Assembly (NCBI GenBank): GCA_023392535.1
Contig: JAEVYY010000016.1
Span: 1 to 64,000 of the forward strand
Direction: 5' to 3'
DNA from: Bacillota bacterium
GTDB lineage: Bacteria > Bacillota > Clostridia > Lachnospirales > Lachnospiraceae
Length of the DNA: 64,000 nt
Shown here: positions 1 to 8,130 of the stretch, in pieces
Numbering within the stretch: the stretch's first letter is position 1
Layout of the letters: each line of letters opens with the position of its first letter
The notes under the pieces: model-generated
Database searches by the model: none
Told to the model about the DNA's origin: nothing
The model's input: the letters and a program-made list of their open reading frames with translations, nothing else
Program-made: the position numbers and the translations under genes

Positions 1-17
1 GAATAAAAGAGAAACTA

Positions 18-51
18 GGCTGGATGAGCCCTGTAGAATACAGACTCAGCC
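18..51 (+). other. Structured inverted-repeat region at left edge, unassigned
   Basis: GGCTG (18-22) can pair with CAGCC (47-51) around an inner perfect hairpin CTGTA-GAA-TACAG (31-43). Further right, TAAAGT-CTA-ACTTTA and a tract ending GCAGCACC followed by six T (about 100-152) could belong to the same plus-strand RNA, whose 5' strand would lie left of the window. It could be the 3' half of a structured RNA or only a set of chance hairpins. I do not recognise a family. Confidence 0.2.
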
Positions 52-65
52 TTTTGGCAGCATAA

Positions 66-98
66 CGAAAAAGGCGAAGTGGAAAAATCCACCTCGCC
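66..98 (-). terminator. Rho-independent terminator of guaB
   Basis: Read on the minus strand, a 10-bp stem (GGCGAGGTGG / CCACTTCGCC, one G-U pair) closes a 6-nt loop and is followed by five U. It lies about 60 nt after the guaB stop codon, as expected for the end of that transcript. Confidence 0.8.
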
Positions 99-157
99 AT
101 AAAGTCTAACTTTAAGGGGTCACCTCACCTGTGATGCAGCACCTTTTTTATAATTTA

Positions 158-1615
158 TTACTTATCATCAACACTATAGTTCGGTGCTTCTTTCGTAATA
201 TGGATATCATGTGGATGGCTTTCTTTTAAAGAAGCAGCAGATATCTTTATGAATTTTCCATTCTCCTTTAATTCCTCTACCGTAGGAGTTCCACAATATC
301 CCATTCCCGAACGAAGTCCTCCCATTAATTGAAATACCGTATCTTCCACAGAACCTTTATATGCAACACGACCTTCAACACCCTCAGGAACTAGTTTTTT
401 TGCACCTTCCTGAAAATAACGATCTTTGCTTCCATTTTCCATAGCAGAAACTGAACCCATACCTCTATATACTTTGTATTTTCTACCTTGGTATAATTCA
501 AATGTTCCAGGACTCTCATCACAACCTGCAAAAATGCTACCCATCATGCATACATTTCCGCCAGCTGCAATCGCTTTTGCAATATCACCAGAGTATTTAA
601 TGCCACCGTCAGCAACGATTGGAATCCCATATTCCTTTGCCACTCTATAACAATCCATAATAGCTGTTATCTGTGGAACACCAATTCCTGCCACGATACG
701 TGTCGTGCAGATAGAACCTGGTCCGATGCCGACCTTCACTGCATCTGCTCCTGCTTCTATTAATGCTTTGGTAGCTTCACCCGTAGCAACGTTACCAGCT
801 ATCACCTGTAATTCCGGATATTTTTCTTTAATCATTCTTAGACAATTGAGTACATTCTCAGAATGTCCATGCGCACAGTCCAAGACAATCACATCTACTT
901 TGGCATCTACCAAGGTTGCAACACGATCCAACACATTTGCCGTAATACCCACTCCTGCTCCACAAAGCAGTCTGCCCTGCTCATCTTTCGCAGCCAATGG
1001 ATATTTAATTGTCTTCTCAATATCTTTAATCGTAATCAGACCAACCAGATTAAAATTCTCATCTACAATTGGTAACTTCTCTTTTCTGGCTGATGCCAGA
1101 ATCTTTTTAGCTTCCTCAAGAGTAATTCCCTCTTTCGCAGTAATCAGCCCTTCCGATGTCATAGATTCTGATATTTTTTTAGAGAAGTCGGTTTCAAACT
1201 TCAAATCACGATTCGTAATTATACCAACTAATTTTCTTCCTTCTGTAATTGGCACACCTGAAATTCTGAATTTAGCCATCAATGCGTCCGCATCTGCCAA
1301 TGTATGCTCTGGAGTCAATGAAAATGGGTCTGTAATAACGCCGTTTTCTGAGCGCTTTACTTTATCAACTTCCTCTGCCTGCGCCTCTATGGACATGTTT
1401 TTATGTATAATACCAATACCGCCCTGCCTTGCCATTGCAATAGCCATTCGATGTTCTGTGACTGTATCCATTCCTGCGCTCATCATAGGAATATTTAATT
1501 TGATTTTTTTTGTCAACCATGTAGTCAGGTCTATTTGATTTGGTATCACCTGCGAATAATTCGGTACAAGCAAAACATCATCAAATGTAATCCCTTCGCC
1601 TATAATTTGACCCAT
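158..1615 (-). CDS. guaB: IMP dehydrogenase
   Basis: This 485-residue protein oxidises IMP to XMP with NAD+, the committed step of guanine nucleotide synthesis, in the cytosol. The sequence has the family layout: an N-terminal TIM-barrel part starting GEGITFDDVLLVP, two CBS domains at about residues 95-205 (TDPFSLTPEHTL and ISESMTSEGLITA), and the active-site loop GPGSICTTR with the catalytic cysteine. The flap region with YRGMGS and RVAYKG is also present. Length is normal. The start is supported by CCTCCT (AGGAGG on the coding strand) 10 nt upstream of ATG at 1615. It is a single-gene unit with its own promoter and terminator. No guanine or other riboswitch is visible upstream. Confidence 0.97.
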   Translation of the reverse strand: MGQIIGEGITFDDVLLVPNYSQVIPNQIDLTTWLTKKIKLNIPMMSAGMDTVTEHRMAIAMARQGGIGIIHKNMSIEAQAEEVDKVKRSENGVITDPFSLTPEHTLADADALMAKFRISGVPITEGRKLVGIITNRDLKFETDFSKKISESMTSEGLITAKEGITLEEAKKILASARKEKLPIVDENFNLVGLITIKDIEKTIKYPLAAKDEQGRLLCGAGVGITANVLDRVATLVDAKVDVIVLDCAHGHSENVLNCLRMIKEKYPELQVIAGNVATGEATKALIEAGADAVKVGIGPGSICTTRIVAGIGVPQITAIMDCYRVAKEYGIPIVADGGIKYSGDIAKAIAAGGNVCMMGSIFAGCDESPGTFELYQGRKYKVYRGMGSVSAMENGSKDRYFQEGAKKLVPEGVEGRVAYKGSVEDTVFQLMGGLRSGMGYCGTPTVEELKENGKFIKISAASLKESHPHDIHITKEAPNYSVDDK

Positions 1616-1664
1616 TTTTTCATTTCCTCCTGTTTGTTAATTTATTTTGTCTAAGTTGTTGACT

Positions 1665-1693
1665 AGTTTAACAAACTTAAAAAAGGTTGTCAA
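1665..1693 (-). promoter_or_regulatory. SigA-type promoter of guaB
   Basis: On the minus strand TTGACA (1693-1688) is separated by exactly 17 nt from TAAACT (1670-1665), a near-consensus -35 and an acceptable -10, about 50 nt upstream of the guaB start codon. Confidence 0.65.
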
Positions 1694-1695
1694 TC

Positions 1696-1726
1696 ATTTC
1701 TACTTATGGAATCCATAAGTAGAAAT
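1696..1726. promoter_or_regulatory. Perfect 14-bp inverted repeat beside the guaB -35
   Basis: ATTTCTACTTATGG, 3-nt spacer AAT, then its exact reverse complement. The repeat ends 3 bp upstream of the guaB -35 box and lies 55 bp after the end of the upstream membrane-protein gene. It has no immediate U tract in the minus direction, so it is either a weak terminator of that gene or an operator for guaB. Confidence 0.5.
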
Positions 1727-1781
1727 TATAACACCCATTTTATGAGGATTAGCACTATAAAATTTATAAAAAAATTTTACT

Positions 1782-2282
1782 TCAGTCAAAGAAAACTTTT
1801 CTTGGAGCAATATTTTTGATGACTTGCGCGAATTTTACCTCCTCTGTGAAGTATATTTTCTGCGTTCCATTATAAATCATCACAAATCTTTTATCTGGTT
1901 GCTTTCTTACACCGGAACTATAATCACTTATTTGAAATGTTCTATTTTTATAGTCTCCTAAATGATACGAATCTGCTGGTGCCAAGATTTCCATACGATC
2001 AATTTGGAATGTTGCCGCCCTTTTTCTTTTGGTTTTTGACATGATTTTATCGATACTAAGTTCTTTGTCCAAATACAAGTATTCATATTCTATATCCGTA
2101 TTCAACCATATAATATACGTAAGAATCCCCAACACAACAGCAGCCACAAGTGCTATCATCCCAGCACCTGTAAGTGATAACAGTGCTGCGCTAATTGTCA
2201 AAGCAATGCATATGATTCGTATTAAAGTGTCTTTTATTGTATTTTCTTTTTTTACTAATAATTCCATGTAACTTTCATTCAT
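1782..2282 (-). CDS. Small two-TM membrane protein (DUF6106-like)
   Basis: A 166-residue protein of unknown function. Residues about 20-62 form two closely spaced hydrophobic segments, followed by a basic stretch (KTKRKRAA) and a soluble C-terminal domain containing TFQIDRMEILAP and RFVMIYNG. The composition resembles the DUF6106 group of short Lachnospiraceae membrane proteins, but that is recognition from memory, not a search. It follows the gene at 2338-3027 by 55 bp in the same direction and is probably co-transcribed with it. The start is the ATG at 2282; CACTCC upstream gives a GGAGTG ribosome binding site. Confidence 0.6.
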   Translation of the reverse strand: MNESYMELLVKKENTIKDTLIRIICIALTISAALLSLTGAGMIALVAAVVLGILTYIIWLNTDIEYEYLYLDKELSIDKIMSKTKRKRAATFQIDRMEILAPADSYHLGDYKNRTFQISDYSSGVRKQPDKRFVMIYNGTQKIYFTEEVKFAQVIKNIAPRKVFFD

Positions 2283-2337
2283 TACCTCTCCACTCCTTGC
2301 TCGTCGCTACCCAAACTATAAAACCATAATATCACAT

Positions 2338-3027
2338 TTATTGCTCTTCTTCCAGTTGATCCCTTTCTATATAAGTAACAAACTTTGAAAAATTCTCCTG
2401 CTGCTTTGTGTTGCTCAAACATGTTACTATTGGTTGTTGTTTTATATATAATCCAGTTTCTTTTATCCACCAACTATCTTCTGCTCTGATCCCAATAGGG
2501 CATTTTCCTTCTTCAGTTACCACATAATAAATAAGACCTTTTGCATCCAATTGATCGAATTGCTTCTTAGGAAGTACCATACTAAGATCGCTCAAAAAGG
2601 AATTTTCTGCATAATAATTAATAATATCGGCGGGTGCCAAAATCGCATCAATCAATGCAAGTTGTACATTTGCCACCATTTTTTGGGAAGAAGCAACTGT
2701 TAACTGATCCGTTCCCTCCATATTAATCTGATAGGTATTATCAAATGTAACCGCTTCCTTCTGGAAATCAATTCCTAAATATTCTCCAAACTCCTGCTCA
2801 TATTTTTCATTCAGGGTTTGTGTTTCACTATTGATAATAGCCATCTGAAATACGGATTCCTGATTTCCTGTCATAATATCTTTCACAAAAAATACTAGTA
2901 AAAGGAGGGCTATCACTATGACGCCGGTATGGATTTTATAGTAATCCCAAAAGTATGCTACTTTTCCTTTCCAAGCCATATCCGCTGTCTTTTTCTGTTG
3001 TTCTTTAATTTCATCTTGAATAGCCAT
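2338..3027 (-). CDS. Hypothetical single-pass membrane protein
   Basis: A 229-residue protein with a charged cytoplasmic N-terminus (about 1-33), one strong membrane helix at about 34-51 (GVIVIALLLLVFFV) and an outward-facing domain of about 175 residues that includes a YAENSFLSDLS segment. No catalytic motif is recognisable. The arrangement, a short cytoplasmic tail, one helix and a mixed alpha/beta ectodomain, is common among conserved Lachnospiraceae proteins of unknown role. It starts a probable two-gene unit with the membrane protein at 1782-2282. AATGAGG upstream of the ATG at 3027 gives a weak ribosome binding site. Confidence 0.6.
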   Translation of the reverse strand: MAIQDEIKEQQKKTADMAWKGKVAYFWDYYKIHTGVIVIALLLLVFFVKDIMTGNQESVFQMAIINSETQTLNEKYEQEFGEYLGIDFQKEAVTFDNTYQINMEGTDQLTVASSQKMVANVQLALIDAILAPADIINYYAENSFLSDLSMVLPKKQFDQLDAKGLIYYVVTEEGKCPIGIRAEDSWWIKETGLYIKQQPIVTCLSNTKQQENFSKFVTYIERDQLEEEQ

Positions 3028-3108
3028 TCTTTACCTCATTCCATATTTATTAAATGAATCTTCCTATGTCTATCTTATCTTTTCCCATTATGTATGTCAA
3101 TGAATAGC

Positions 3109-3146
3109 AAAAAAGGAAGTGCAATAGAGAAGCATCTTCCTTTTTT
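3109..3146 (-). terminator. Terminator after gatB
   Basis: AAAAAAGGAAG (3109-3119) and CTTCCTTTTTT (3136-3146) form a hairpin whose minus-strand 3' side runs into a U tract. It lies directly after the gatB stop codon and ends the aspS-gatCAB transcript. The flanking A and T runs make it look bidirectional. Confidence 0.75.
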
Positions 3147-3151
3147 GTGAA

Positions 3152-4582
3152 CTATAGTAACTCTTTCAAAATCTGATTGATCATAGCTGGATCTGCTTTC
3201 CCCTGCGTTGCCTTCATGGCCTGCCCTACCAGGAACCCAATTGCTTTTGCTTTCCCATTATGATAATCTTCCACGGATTGTGGGTTATTGGCAACAATCT
3301 CGGTAAGCGTCTTACGCAATGCACCTTCATCATTTACAGTTTTAAGGCCCTTTTCTTCCACATATTTTTCAGGATCTATGTCTTCTTCGAACATAACTTC
3401 AAAAACTTCTTTTGCTACGGAAGAATTAATTGCCCTGCTGTCTGTTAAGTGAATTAATTTTGCAAGATTCTCCGGTGCGTATCTAATTTCTTCTGCTTCC
3501 ATTCCCTTTTCTTTGAGAAGCCTCATAGTTTCAACCATAAGCCAGTTGGATACCTTCTTTGGCTCTTTACAGATCGCAACAGTCTTTTCAAAAATATCTG
3601 CCATGTGCTTAGAAGCCGTAATAATATCAATATCATATTCTGGGATCTGAAATTCTGTTCGATAGCGGTTCATCTTTTCGGTTCGCAATTCCGGTTGCTT
3701 TGCACTGATTTCTTGAATCCATGTATCACTAACAACAATTGGTACCAAATCTGGATCTGGAAAATATCGGTAATCTTGTGCATCTTCTTTTGAACGCATT
3801 GCATAGGAATACTCTTTATTATCATCCCATCTTCTTGTTTCCTGAATTACTGCCTTTCCCTCTTCCAAAAGCTCGATCTGCCGTTCTCTTTCCCCTTCAA
3901 TAGCCCTTGCAATCGCTTTAAAAGAGTTCAGATTCTTCATTTCTGTTCTGGTTCCAAATTCCGTTGTACCTGCTTCACGAATTGATAAGTTAACATCCGC
4001 CCTCATGGAACCTTCTTGTAATTTACAATCAGATGCTCCCAAATACTGAATAATTAGTCTTAATTTTTCGAGGTAAGCAATAACTTCGTCCGCAGAACGC
4101 ATATCCGGTTCGGATACAATCTCGATCAAAGGTACTCCCGAACGGTTGTAATCGACCAAGGTACAGTTTTCCCATTCATCATGTATTAATTTTCCAGCAT
4201 CCTCCTCCATATGGATCTCATGGATACCAACCGTCTTTTTACCCGCAGCCGTTTCAATTTCTACTCCTCCGTTCCTGCAAATAGGCAGGTACAATTGCGA
4301 TATTTGATAATTCTGCGGATTATCCGGATAGAAATAATTCTTTCTATCAAATTTACTATACTGTGTAATGCTACAATTCGTAGCAAGTCCCACTGCGATC
4401 GCATATTCCAGCACTTGTTTATTCAGAACCGGAAGGGAACCCGGCATACCGGTACAAACTGGACAGGTATGGGTATTAGGTGCTCCACCGAATTCTGTGG
4501 AGCATCCGCAGAAAATCTTTGTTTTAGTAGCAAGTTCTACATGGACTTCAAGACCAATGACTGTTTCATATTGTTTGCTCAT
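3152..4582 (-). CDS. gatB: Asp-tRNA(Asn)/Glu-tRNA(Gln) amidotransferase subunit B
   Basis: A 476-residue subunit of the GatCAB complex, which amidates misacylated Glu-tRNA(Gln) and Asp-tRNA(Asn). GatB binds the tRNA and activates the acyl group with ATP. The N-terminus YETVIGLEVHVELATKTKIFCGC is diagnostic and includes the zinc-site cysteines (FCGCS and CPVC at about 34-41). It also has the PDNPQNYQISQ and HMEEDAGK segments, and a YqeY-like C-terminal helical domain (about 330-476) ending NQILKELL. Length is typical. It follows gatA with 1 bp between stop and start region, so the two are translationally coupled. It is the last gene of the aspS-gatC-gatA-gatB operon. Confidence 0.97.
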   Translation of the reverse strand: MSKQYETVIGLEVHVELATKTKIFCGCSTEFGGAPNTHTCPVCTGMPGSLPVLNKQVLEYAIAVGLATNCSITQYSKFDRKNYFYPDNPQNYQISQLYLPICRNGGVEIETAAGKKTVGIHEIHMEEDAGKLIHDEWENCTLVDYNRSGVPLIEIVSEPDMRSADEVIAYLEKLRLIIQYLGASDCKLQEGSMRADVNLSIREAGTTEFGTRTEMKNLNSFKAIARAIEGERERQIELLEEGKAVIQETRRWDDNKEYSYAMRSKEDAQDYRYFPDPDLVPIVVSDTWIQEISAKQPELRTEKMNRYRTEFQIPEYDIDIITASKHMADIFEKTVAICKEPKKVSNWLMVETMRLLKEKGMEAEEIRYAPENLAKLIHLTDSRAINSSVAKEVFEVMFEEDIDPEKYVEEKGLKTVNDEGALRKTLTEIVANNPQSVEDYHNGKAKAIGFLVGQAMKATQGKADPAMINQILKELL

Positions 4583-4583
4583 A

Positions 4584-6068
4584 TTATTTGTCCTCCCCTG
4601 CTATACCAAATTTTCCTCTTGCCTGTTCATATGCATATGCCGCTTGAATTATCTTCTTTTCCTGAAAAGAATCCCCAATAAGCTGAAGACCAATTGGTAA
4701 TCCCTTTGAATCTTTTCCACACGGCAGACAAATGCCAGGTAGTCCTGCAAGGTTCACTGATATCGTATAAATATCTCCCAAATACATTTTAATCGGGTCT
4801 GATAGACTTTGTCCCAGACGTGGTGCCGTAGTTGGTGCTGCTGGTCCTAGAATCAGATCATATTTAGTGAATGCTTTATCAAATGCTTTTTTTATCAGAG
4901 CTTTTACGCGGAGAGCCTTTAAATAGTATGCATCGTAATATCCAGAACTCAAGACAAAAGAGCCTAGCATAATTCTTCTTTTCACTTCAGGGCCAAATCC
5001 CTCTGAACGTGTTTTTTTATACATGTTATGCAGTCCTTCAAATTCTTCTGCTCTGTAACCATATTTAACACCATCAAAACGTTCCAGATTCGAACTCGCT
5101 TCCGCAGCTGCAATGGTGTAATATGCCGGTATGGCATAATCCACAAGGCTCAAATCAAATTCTTCGATAAAAGCGCCTTTTTTCTTTAATTCTTCAGCGG
5201 CCTTCCGTACAGCCGTCTTTATTTCAGGGTCAAGACCTTCTCCAAAATAATCTCTTGGTATCCCAATCTTCATGCCCGCCACATCATCGATCAGGGCCTG
5301 CGTAAATGCTACGCCTGACCTACCAGCCTCATCCGTGTCTCTATCTACTGAAGTAGAATCTTTTTTATCGTAGGATGAGATTACCTCCAAAAGCGTGGCA
5401 CAATCGGTCACGTCCTTTGCTAGAGGTCCGATTTGGTCCAATGATGAACCATAGGCAATGAGACCATATCTGGATACCGTTCCATAAGTAGGTTTCATGC
5501 CGACTACACCGCAGAATGATGCTGGTTGTCTGATTGATCCACCCGTATCGGAGCCCAGTGCCATATAGCATTCTCTTGCTGCAACAGCTGCCGCAGATCC
5601 ACCAGAAGATCCACCTGGCACATATTCTTCATTCCATGGATTTTTAGTGGCACCAAATGCCGAAGTCTCTGTTGTACTTCCCATTGCGAATTCATCCATA
5701 TTTGTTTTTCCAATGATAACCGCACCTGCTTTTTCCAGATTCAGAACTGCTTCTGAAGAGTACGTAGGTATAAAATTACCTAATATTTTAGAGCTGCAAG
5801 TGGTTCTCATTCCTTTGGTACACATATTGTCTTTTATCGCCACCGGTACCCCAGCCAGCGGTCCTGTAAATGTACCGTCTTCTATTTTTCTTTGTACCTC
5901 TTCTGCTTTCGCAAGAGCATTCTGTCTATCTATCGTTACATAGCAATGATACCTATTTTCACTCTTTTCTATTTGATCGAGAACAGCATTGGTAGCTTCC
6001 ACCACGGAAATTTCTTTCGCTTTTATCTTTGCCGCAAGCTCCACTGCTGTCAAATTTAATATACTCAT
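4584..6068 (-). CDS. gatA: Asp-tRNA(Asn)/Glu-tRNA(Gln) amidotransferase subunit A
   Basis: The amidase subunit releases ammonia from glutamine and passes it to GatB. The amidase-signature Ser-cisSer-Lys triad is visible: lysine in VAIKDNM, the glycine/serine loop GGSSGGSAAAVAA and the nucleophile region GSDTGGSIRQP. An ATG 33 nt upstream exists, but the start at 6068 is preferred because GAGAGGAAAAGAGCAAA precedes it with good spacing and the protein then begins MSILNLTAVELAAKIK like its relatives. Length is about 494 residues, normal for the family. It lies between gatC and gatB in the operon. Confidence 0.97.
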   Translation of the reverse strand: MSILNLTAVELAAKIKAKEISVVEATNAVLDQIEKSENRYHCYVTIDRQNALAKAEEVQRKIEDGTFTGPLAGVPVAIKDNMCTKGMRTTCSSKILGNFIPTYSSEAVLNLEKAGAVIIGKTNMDEFAMGSTTETSAFGATKNPWNEEYVPGGSSGGSAAAVAARECYMALGSDTGGSIRQPASFCGVVGMKPTYGTVSRYGLIAYGSSLDQIGPLAKDVTDCATLLEVISSYDKKDSTSVDRDTDEAGRSGVAFTQALIDDVAGMKIGIPRDYFGEGLDPEIKTAVRKAAEELKKKGAFIEEFDLSLVDYAIPAYYTIAAAEASSNLERFDGVKYGYRAEEFEGLHNMYKKTRSEGFGPEVKRRIMLGSFVLSSGYYDAYYLKALRVKALIKKAFDKAFTKYDLILGPAAPTTAPRLGQSLSDPIKMYLGDIYTISVNLAGLPGICLPCGKDSKGLPIGLQLIGDSFQEKKIIQAAYAYEQARGKFGIAGEDK

Positions 6069-6113
6069 TTTGCTCTTTTCCTCTCTTTTTCTATCCAGCA
6101 AGCTTTCTCATGA

Positions 6114-6407
6114 TTATTCTACCGTTCTAGGTACTTTAAAGCTTCCTTCTTTCACGCCAGGTGCGTTTTGAAGGATATTTTCCCTATCATCCCCGTTCGT
6201 AATCACATCTTCCCGGAACCTATTATTTACTGTGAAGACATGCGACATCGGCTCCACATCCGTAGTATCTAATTCACCTAACTTATCAATATAATCAAGC
6301 ATACTGCCCATATCTTTCTTTGCCTGCTCCTTTTCTTCTTCAGAAAGTTCCAGCTTTGCCAAAATACCAACATACTCAATTGTTTCATCACTTATTACAT
6401 TCGCCAT
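6114..6407 (-). CDS. gatC: Asp-tRNA(Asn)/Glu-tRNA(Gln) amidotransferase subunit C
   Basis: A 97-residue GatC. This small subunit wraps around GatA and GatB and stabilises the complex. The sequence shows the family pattern: an N-terminal helix ISDETIEYVGILAKLELSEEEK, then MGSMLDYIDKLGELDTTDVEPMSHV, which is the best conserved part of GatC. It is encoded between aspS (43 bp upstream) and gatA. The compact order aspS-gatC-gatA-gatB puts all parts of the indirect Asn/Gln route in one transcript. Confidence 0.95.
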   Translation of the reverse strand: MANVISDETIEYVGILAKLELSEEEKEQAKKDMGSMLDYIDKLGELDTTDVEPMSHVFTVNNRFREDVITNGDDRENILQNAPGVKEGSFKVPRTVE

Positions 6408-6450
6408 AGTATCGTCTCCATCCTTACCTTAATTTCCACATCTCATATTA

Positions 6451-7779
6451 TTATGGTTCCAGTCTGCCAAGGTCGCGTGGGAATAACGTTGTCTCTCGCA
6501 CATTTTCCTCTCCGAGGATTTTCATGGTCAAACGTTCTAATCCAATGCCTAATCCACCATGAGGTGGCATTCCATGCTTAAATGCAGATATATAATGTTC
6601 CATACCTTCTTCCGTCATACCGCGTGCCGCTATTTTTTCCATCAGCATATGATAATCATGAATACGCTGACCACCAGTGGTGATTTCCATGCCCCTAAAT
6701 AAACAATCGAAACTCAATGTAAAGGTATTATCCTTCGGGTCATCCATCGCATAAAACGGACGCTTTTTAGACGGATAATGCGTCACAAATACGAAATCTG
6801 CATCGTATTCTTCTTTAAAGTATTGACCAATCAATAGCTCTTCTTCCGGTTCCAAATCATATGGATTTCTTATCTGGCGGTCATACTTTTCTGAGACCAG
6901 TTTTTTGGCCTCATCGAAACGTACTTGTGGTATCTTATCCACGTTAGGGAGTTCAACTCCTAAAATGGATAATTCCTTGTTATAGTCACTTTTCAATAAT
7001 GCGATGCAATATTGTAAAAAGCCTGTTTCCATTGCCATAATATCTGTAAAATCATCAATGTATCCCATTTCAAAGTCAAGAGAAGTATATTCGTTCAAAT
7101 GTCTTTTTGTATTATGTTTTTCCGCTCGGAACACTGGTGCTGCCTCAAATACTCTATCAAATACACCTACCATCATCTGTTTGTAAAATTGTGGACTTTG
7201 TGCAAGTACCGCTGGTTTGTGAAAATAATCCAGTTTGAAAATATTTGCGCCACCTTCTGCACCTTTGGAACCAATTTTTGGGGTACGAATTTCAGTGAAT
7301 CCCTGTTCATGAAGGAAATCTCTAAAAGCCCTTACAATACCTTCCTGAATTTTGAATTTAGCACGTTCTTTCATATTTCTAAGAGAAATCGGACGTAAAT
7401 TTAAGTTTGTCTCCAATGTCGTATTCATCTTCCATTTTGCAATTGGAATTGGCATTGGCTCTGCCGGTTCCGAAAGAATCGTAACATTTTCCATATGAAT
7501 TTCAATTCCGTTCGGAGCTTTTTCATTTTCCGATACAATACCTTCTACTATAACGGTATCTGCTTCTTTTAAAGATTTTATATCAAATGCGGATTCGCTC
7601 CCATACACGCATTGAATTAATCCTTCTCTTTTTCTTAGTACCACAAACGCAACGTTCCCCATGTCACGAATTGTGTGAATGGCTCCATTCACTTTGACTT
7701 TCATTCCTACTGCACCTGACTTTAATAAGTCTGAGATTTCACTTGTTTCTTTTTGGTTGATTCCTGTCAAAAACTCCAT
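6451..7779 (-). CDS. aspS: Aspartyl-tRNA synthetase, archaeal-type, probably non-discriminating
   Basis: A 442-residue class IIb synthetase with an N-terminal OB-fold anticodon-binding domain (about 25-105, IHTIRDMGNVAFVVLRKREG) and a catalytic domain with motif 2 (FRAEKHNTKRHLNEYTSLDFEM) and motif 3 (GLGIGLERLTMKILG). At about 440 residues it is the short archaeal/eukaryotic type, lacking the bacterial insertion domain. Linkage to gatCAB suggests it charges both tRNA(Asp) and tRNA(Asn), giving Asp-tRNA(Asn) for amidation; that is inference from context. HSKR-type annotation as AsnRS is possible in automated pipelines. The gene is preceded by a T-box leader. Confidence 0.92.
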   Translation of the reverse strand: MEFLTGINQKETSEISDLLKSGAVGMKVKVNGAIHTIRDMGNVAFVVLRKREGLIQCVYGSESAFDIKSLKEADTVIVEGIVSENEKAPNGIEIHMENVTILSEPAEPMPIPIAKWKMNTTLETNLNLRPISLRNMKERAKFKIQEGIVRAFRDFLHEQGFTEIRTPKIGSKGAEGGANIFKLDYFHKPAVLAQSPQFYKQMMVGVFDRVFEAAPVFRAEKHNTKRHLNEYTSLDFEMGYIDDFTDIMAMETGFLQYCIALLKSDYNKELSILGVELPNVDKIPQVRFDEAKKLVSEKYDRQIRNPYDLEPEEELLIGQYFKEEYDADFVFVTHYPSKKRPFYAMDDPKDNTFTLSFDCLFRGMEITTGGQRIHDYHMLMEKIAARGMTEEGMEHYISAFKHGMPPHGGLGIGLERLTMKILGEENVRETTLFPRDLGRLEP

Positions 7780-7812
7780 TTTTTTCTCCTTCTTAATTCG
7801 TTGCTTTCCATT

Positions 7813-8072
7813 AAAAAAACGCCCTCAGAATACTTTTGTATTCCGGGACGGATAGTCATCATACCCGCGGTACCACCCGCATTGAAAGACATTTGCCTTT
7901 CCACTTTTTACACTTAACGCGTGTAACGTATTACCCTAGAATAAATATGGTTCAGGTAATCTGCTCCCAAGTGTTCCCTTTGTTAACTCCACAAACAACG
8001 TTTTCAGTCGGTGACGTTGTATTCCTGTCGCTTCACTTAACAAGAGTCTTGTTCTATGCATTTCACTTTTTC
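7813..8072 (-). ncRNA. T-box riboswitch leader of aspS-gatCAB
   Basis: The minus-strand leader contains the invariant T-box GGGTGGTACCGCGG (7878-7865), followed by a terminator hairpin of 13 pairs with one bulged A (7850-7820) and a run of seven U (7819-7813). Upstream, CTCTT and AAGTG can pair with CACTT and GGGAG to form the base of Stem I. An AAC triplet lies on the 3' side at 7975-7973 and could be an Asn specifier, which would fit an Asp-tRNA(Asn) route, but I cannot fix the specifier loop by eye. Uncharged tRNA binding would favour readthrough into aspS. Confidence 0.92.
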
Positions 8073-8078
8073 AGTTCA

Positions 8079-8107
8079 ATCCTACCATATGACTTTCGAG
8101 TTTGCAA
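8079..8107 (-). promoter_or_regulatory. Promoter of the T-box/aspS operon
   Basis: On the minus strand TTGCAA (8107-8102), 17-nt spacer, TAGGAT (8084-8079). It lies just after the stop codon of the gene at 8131 and puts the RNA start near 8072, giving a leader of about 290 nt. Confidence 0.5.
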
Positions 8108-8130
8108 GAGATATTTGCATTTCATCGGAA

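Noticed and set aside
705..1538. 277-residue open frame on the plus strand across guaB
   Set aside because: It lies opposite a clear IMP dehydrogenase gene, has no recognisable domain or ribosome binding site, and its composition is that of an antisense shadow.
2282..2473. 63-residue frame on the minus strand
   Set aside because: It overlaps the membrane-protein gene at 2338-3027 in another frame and has no RBS or family signal.
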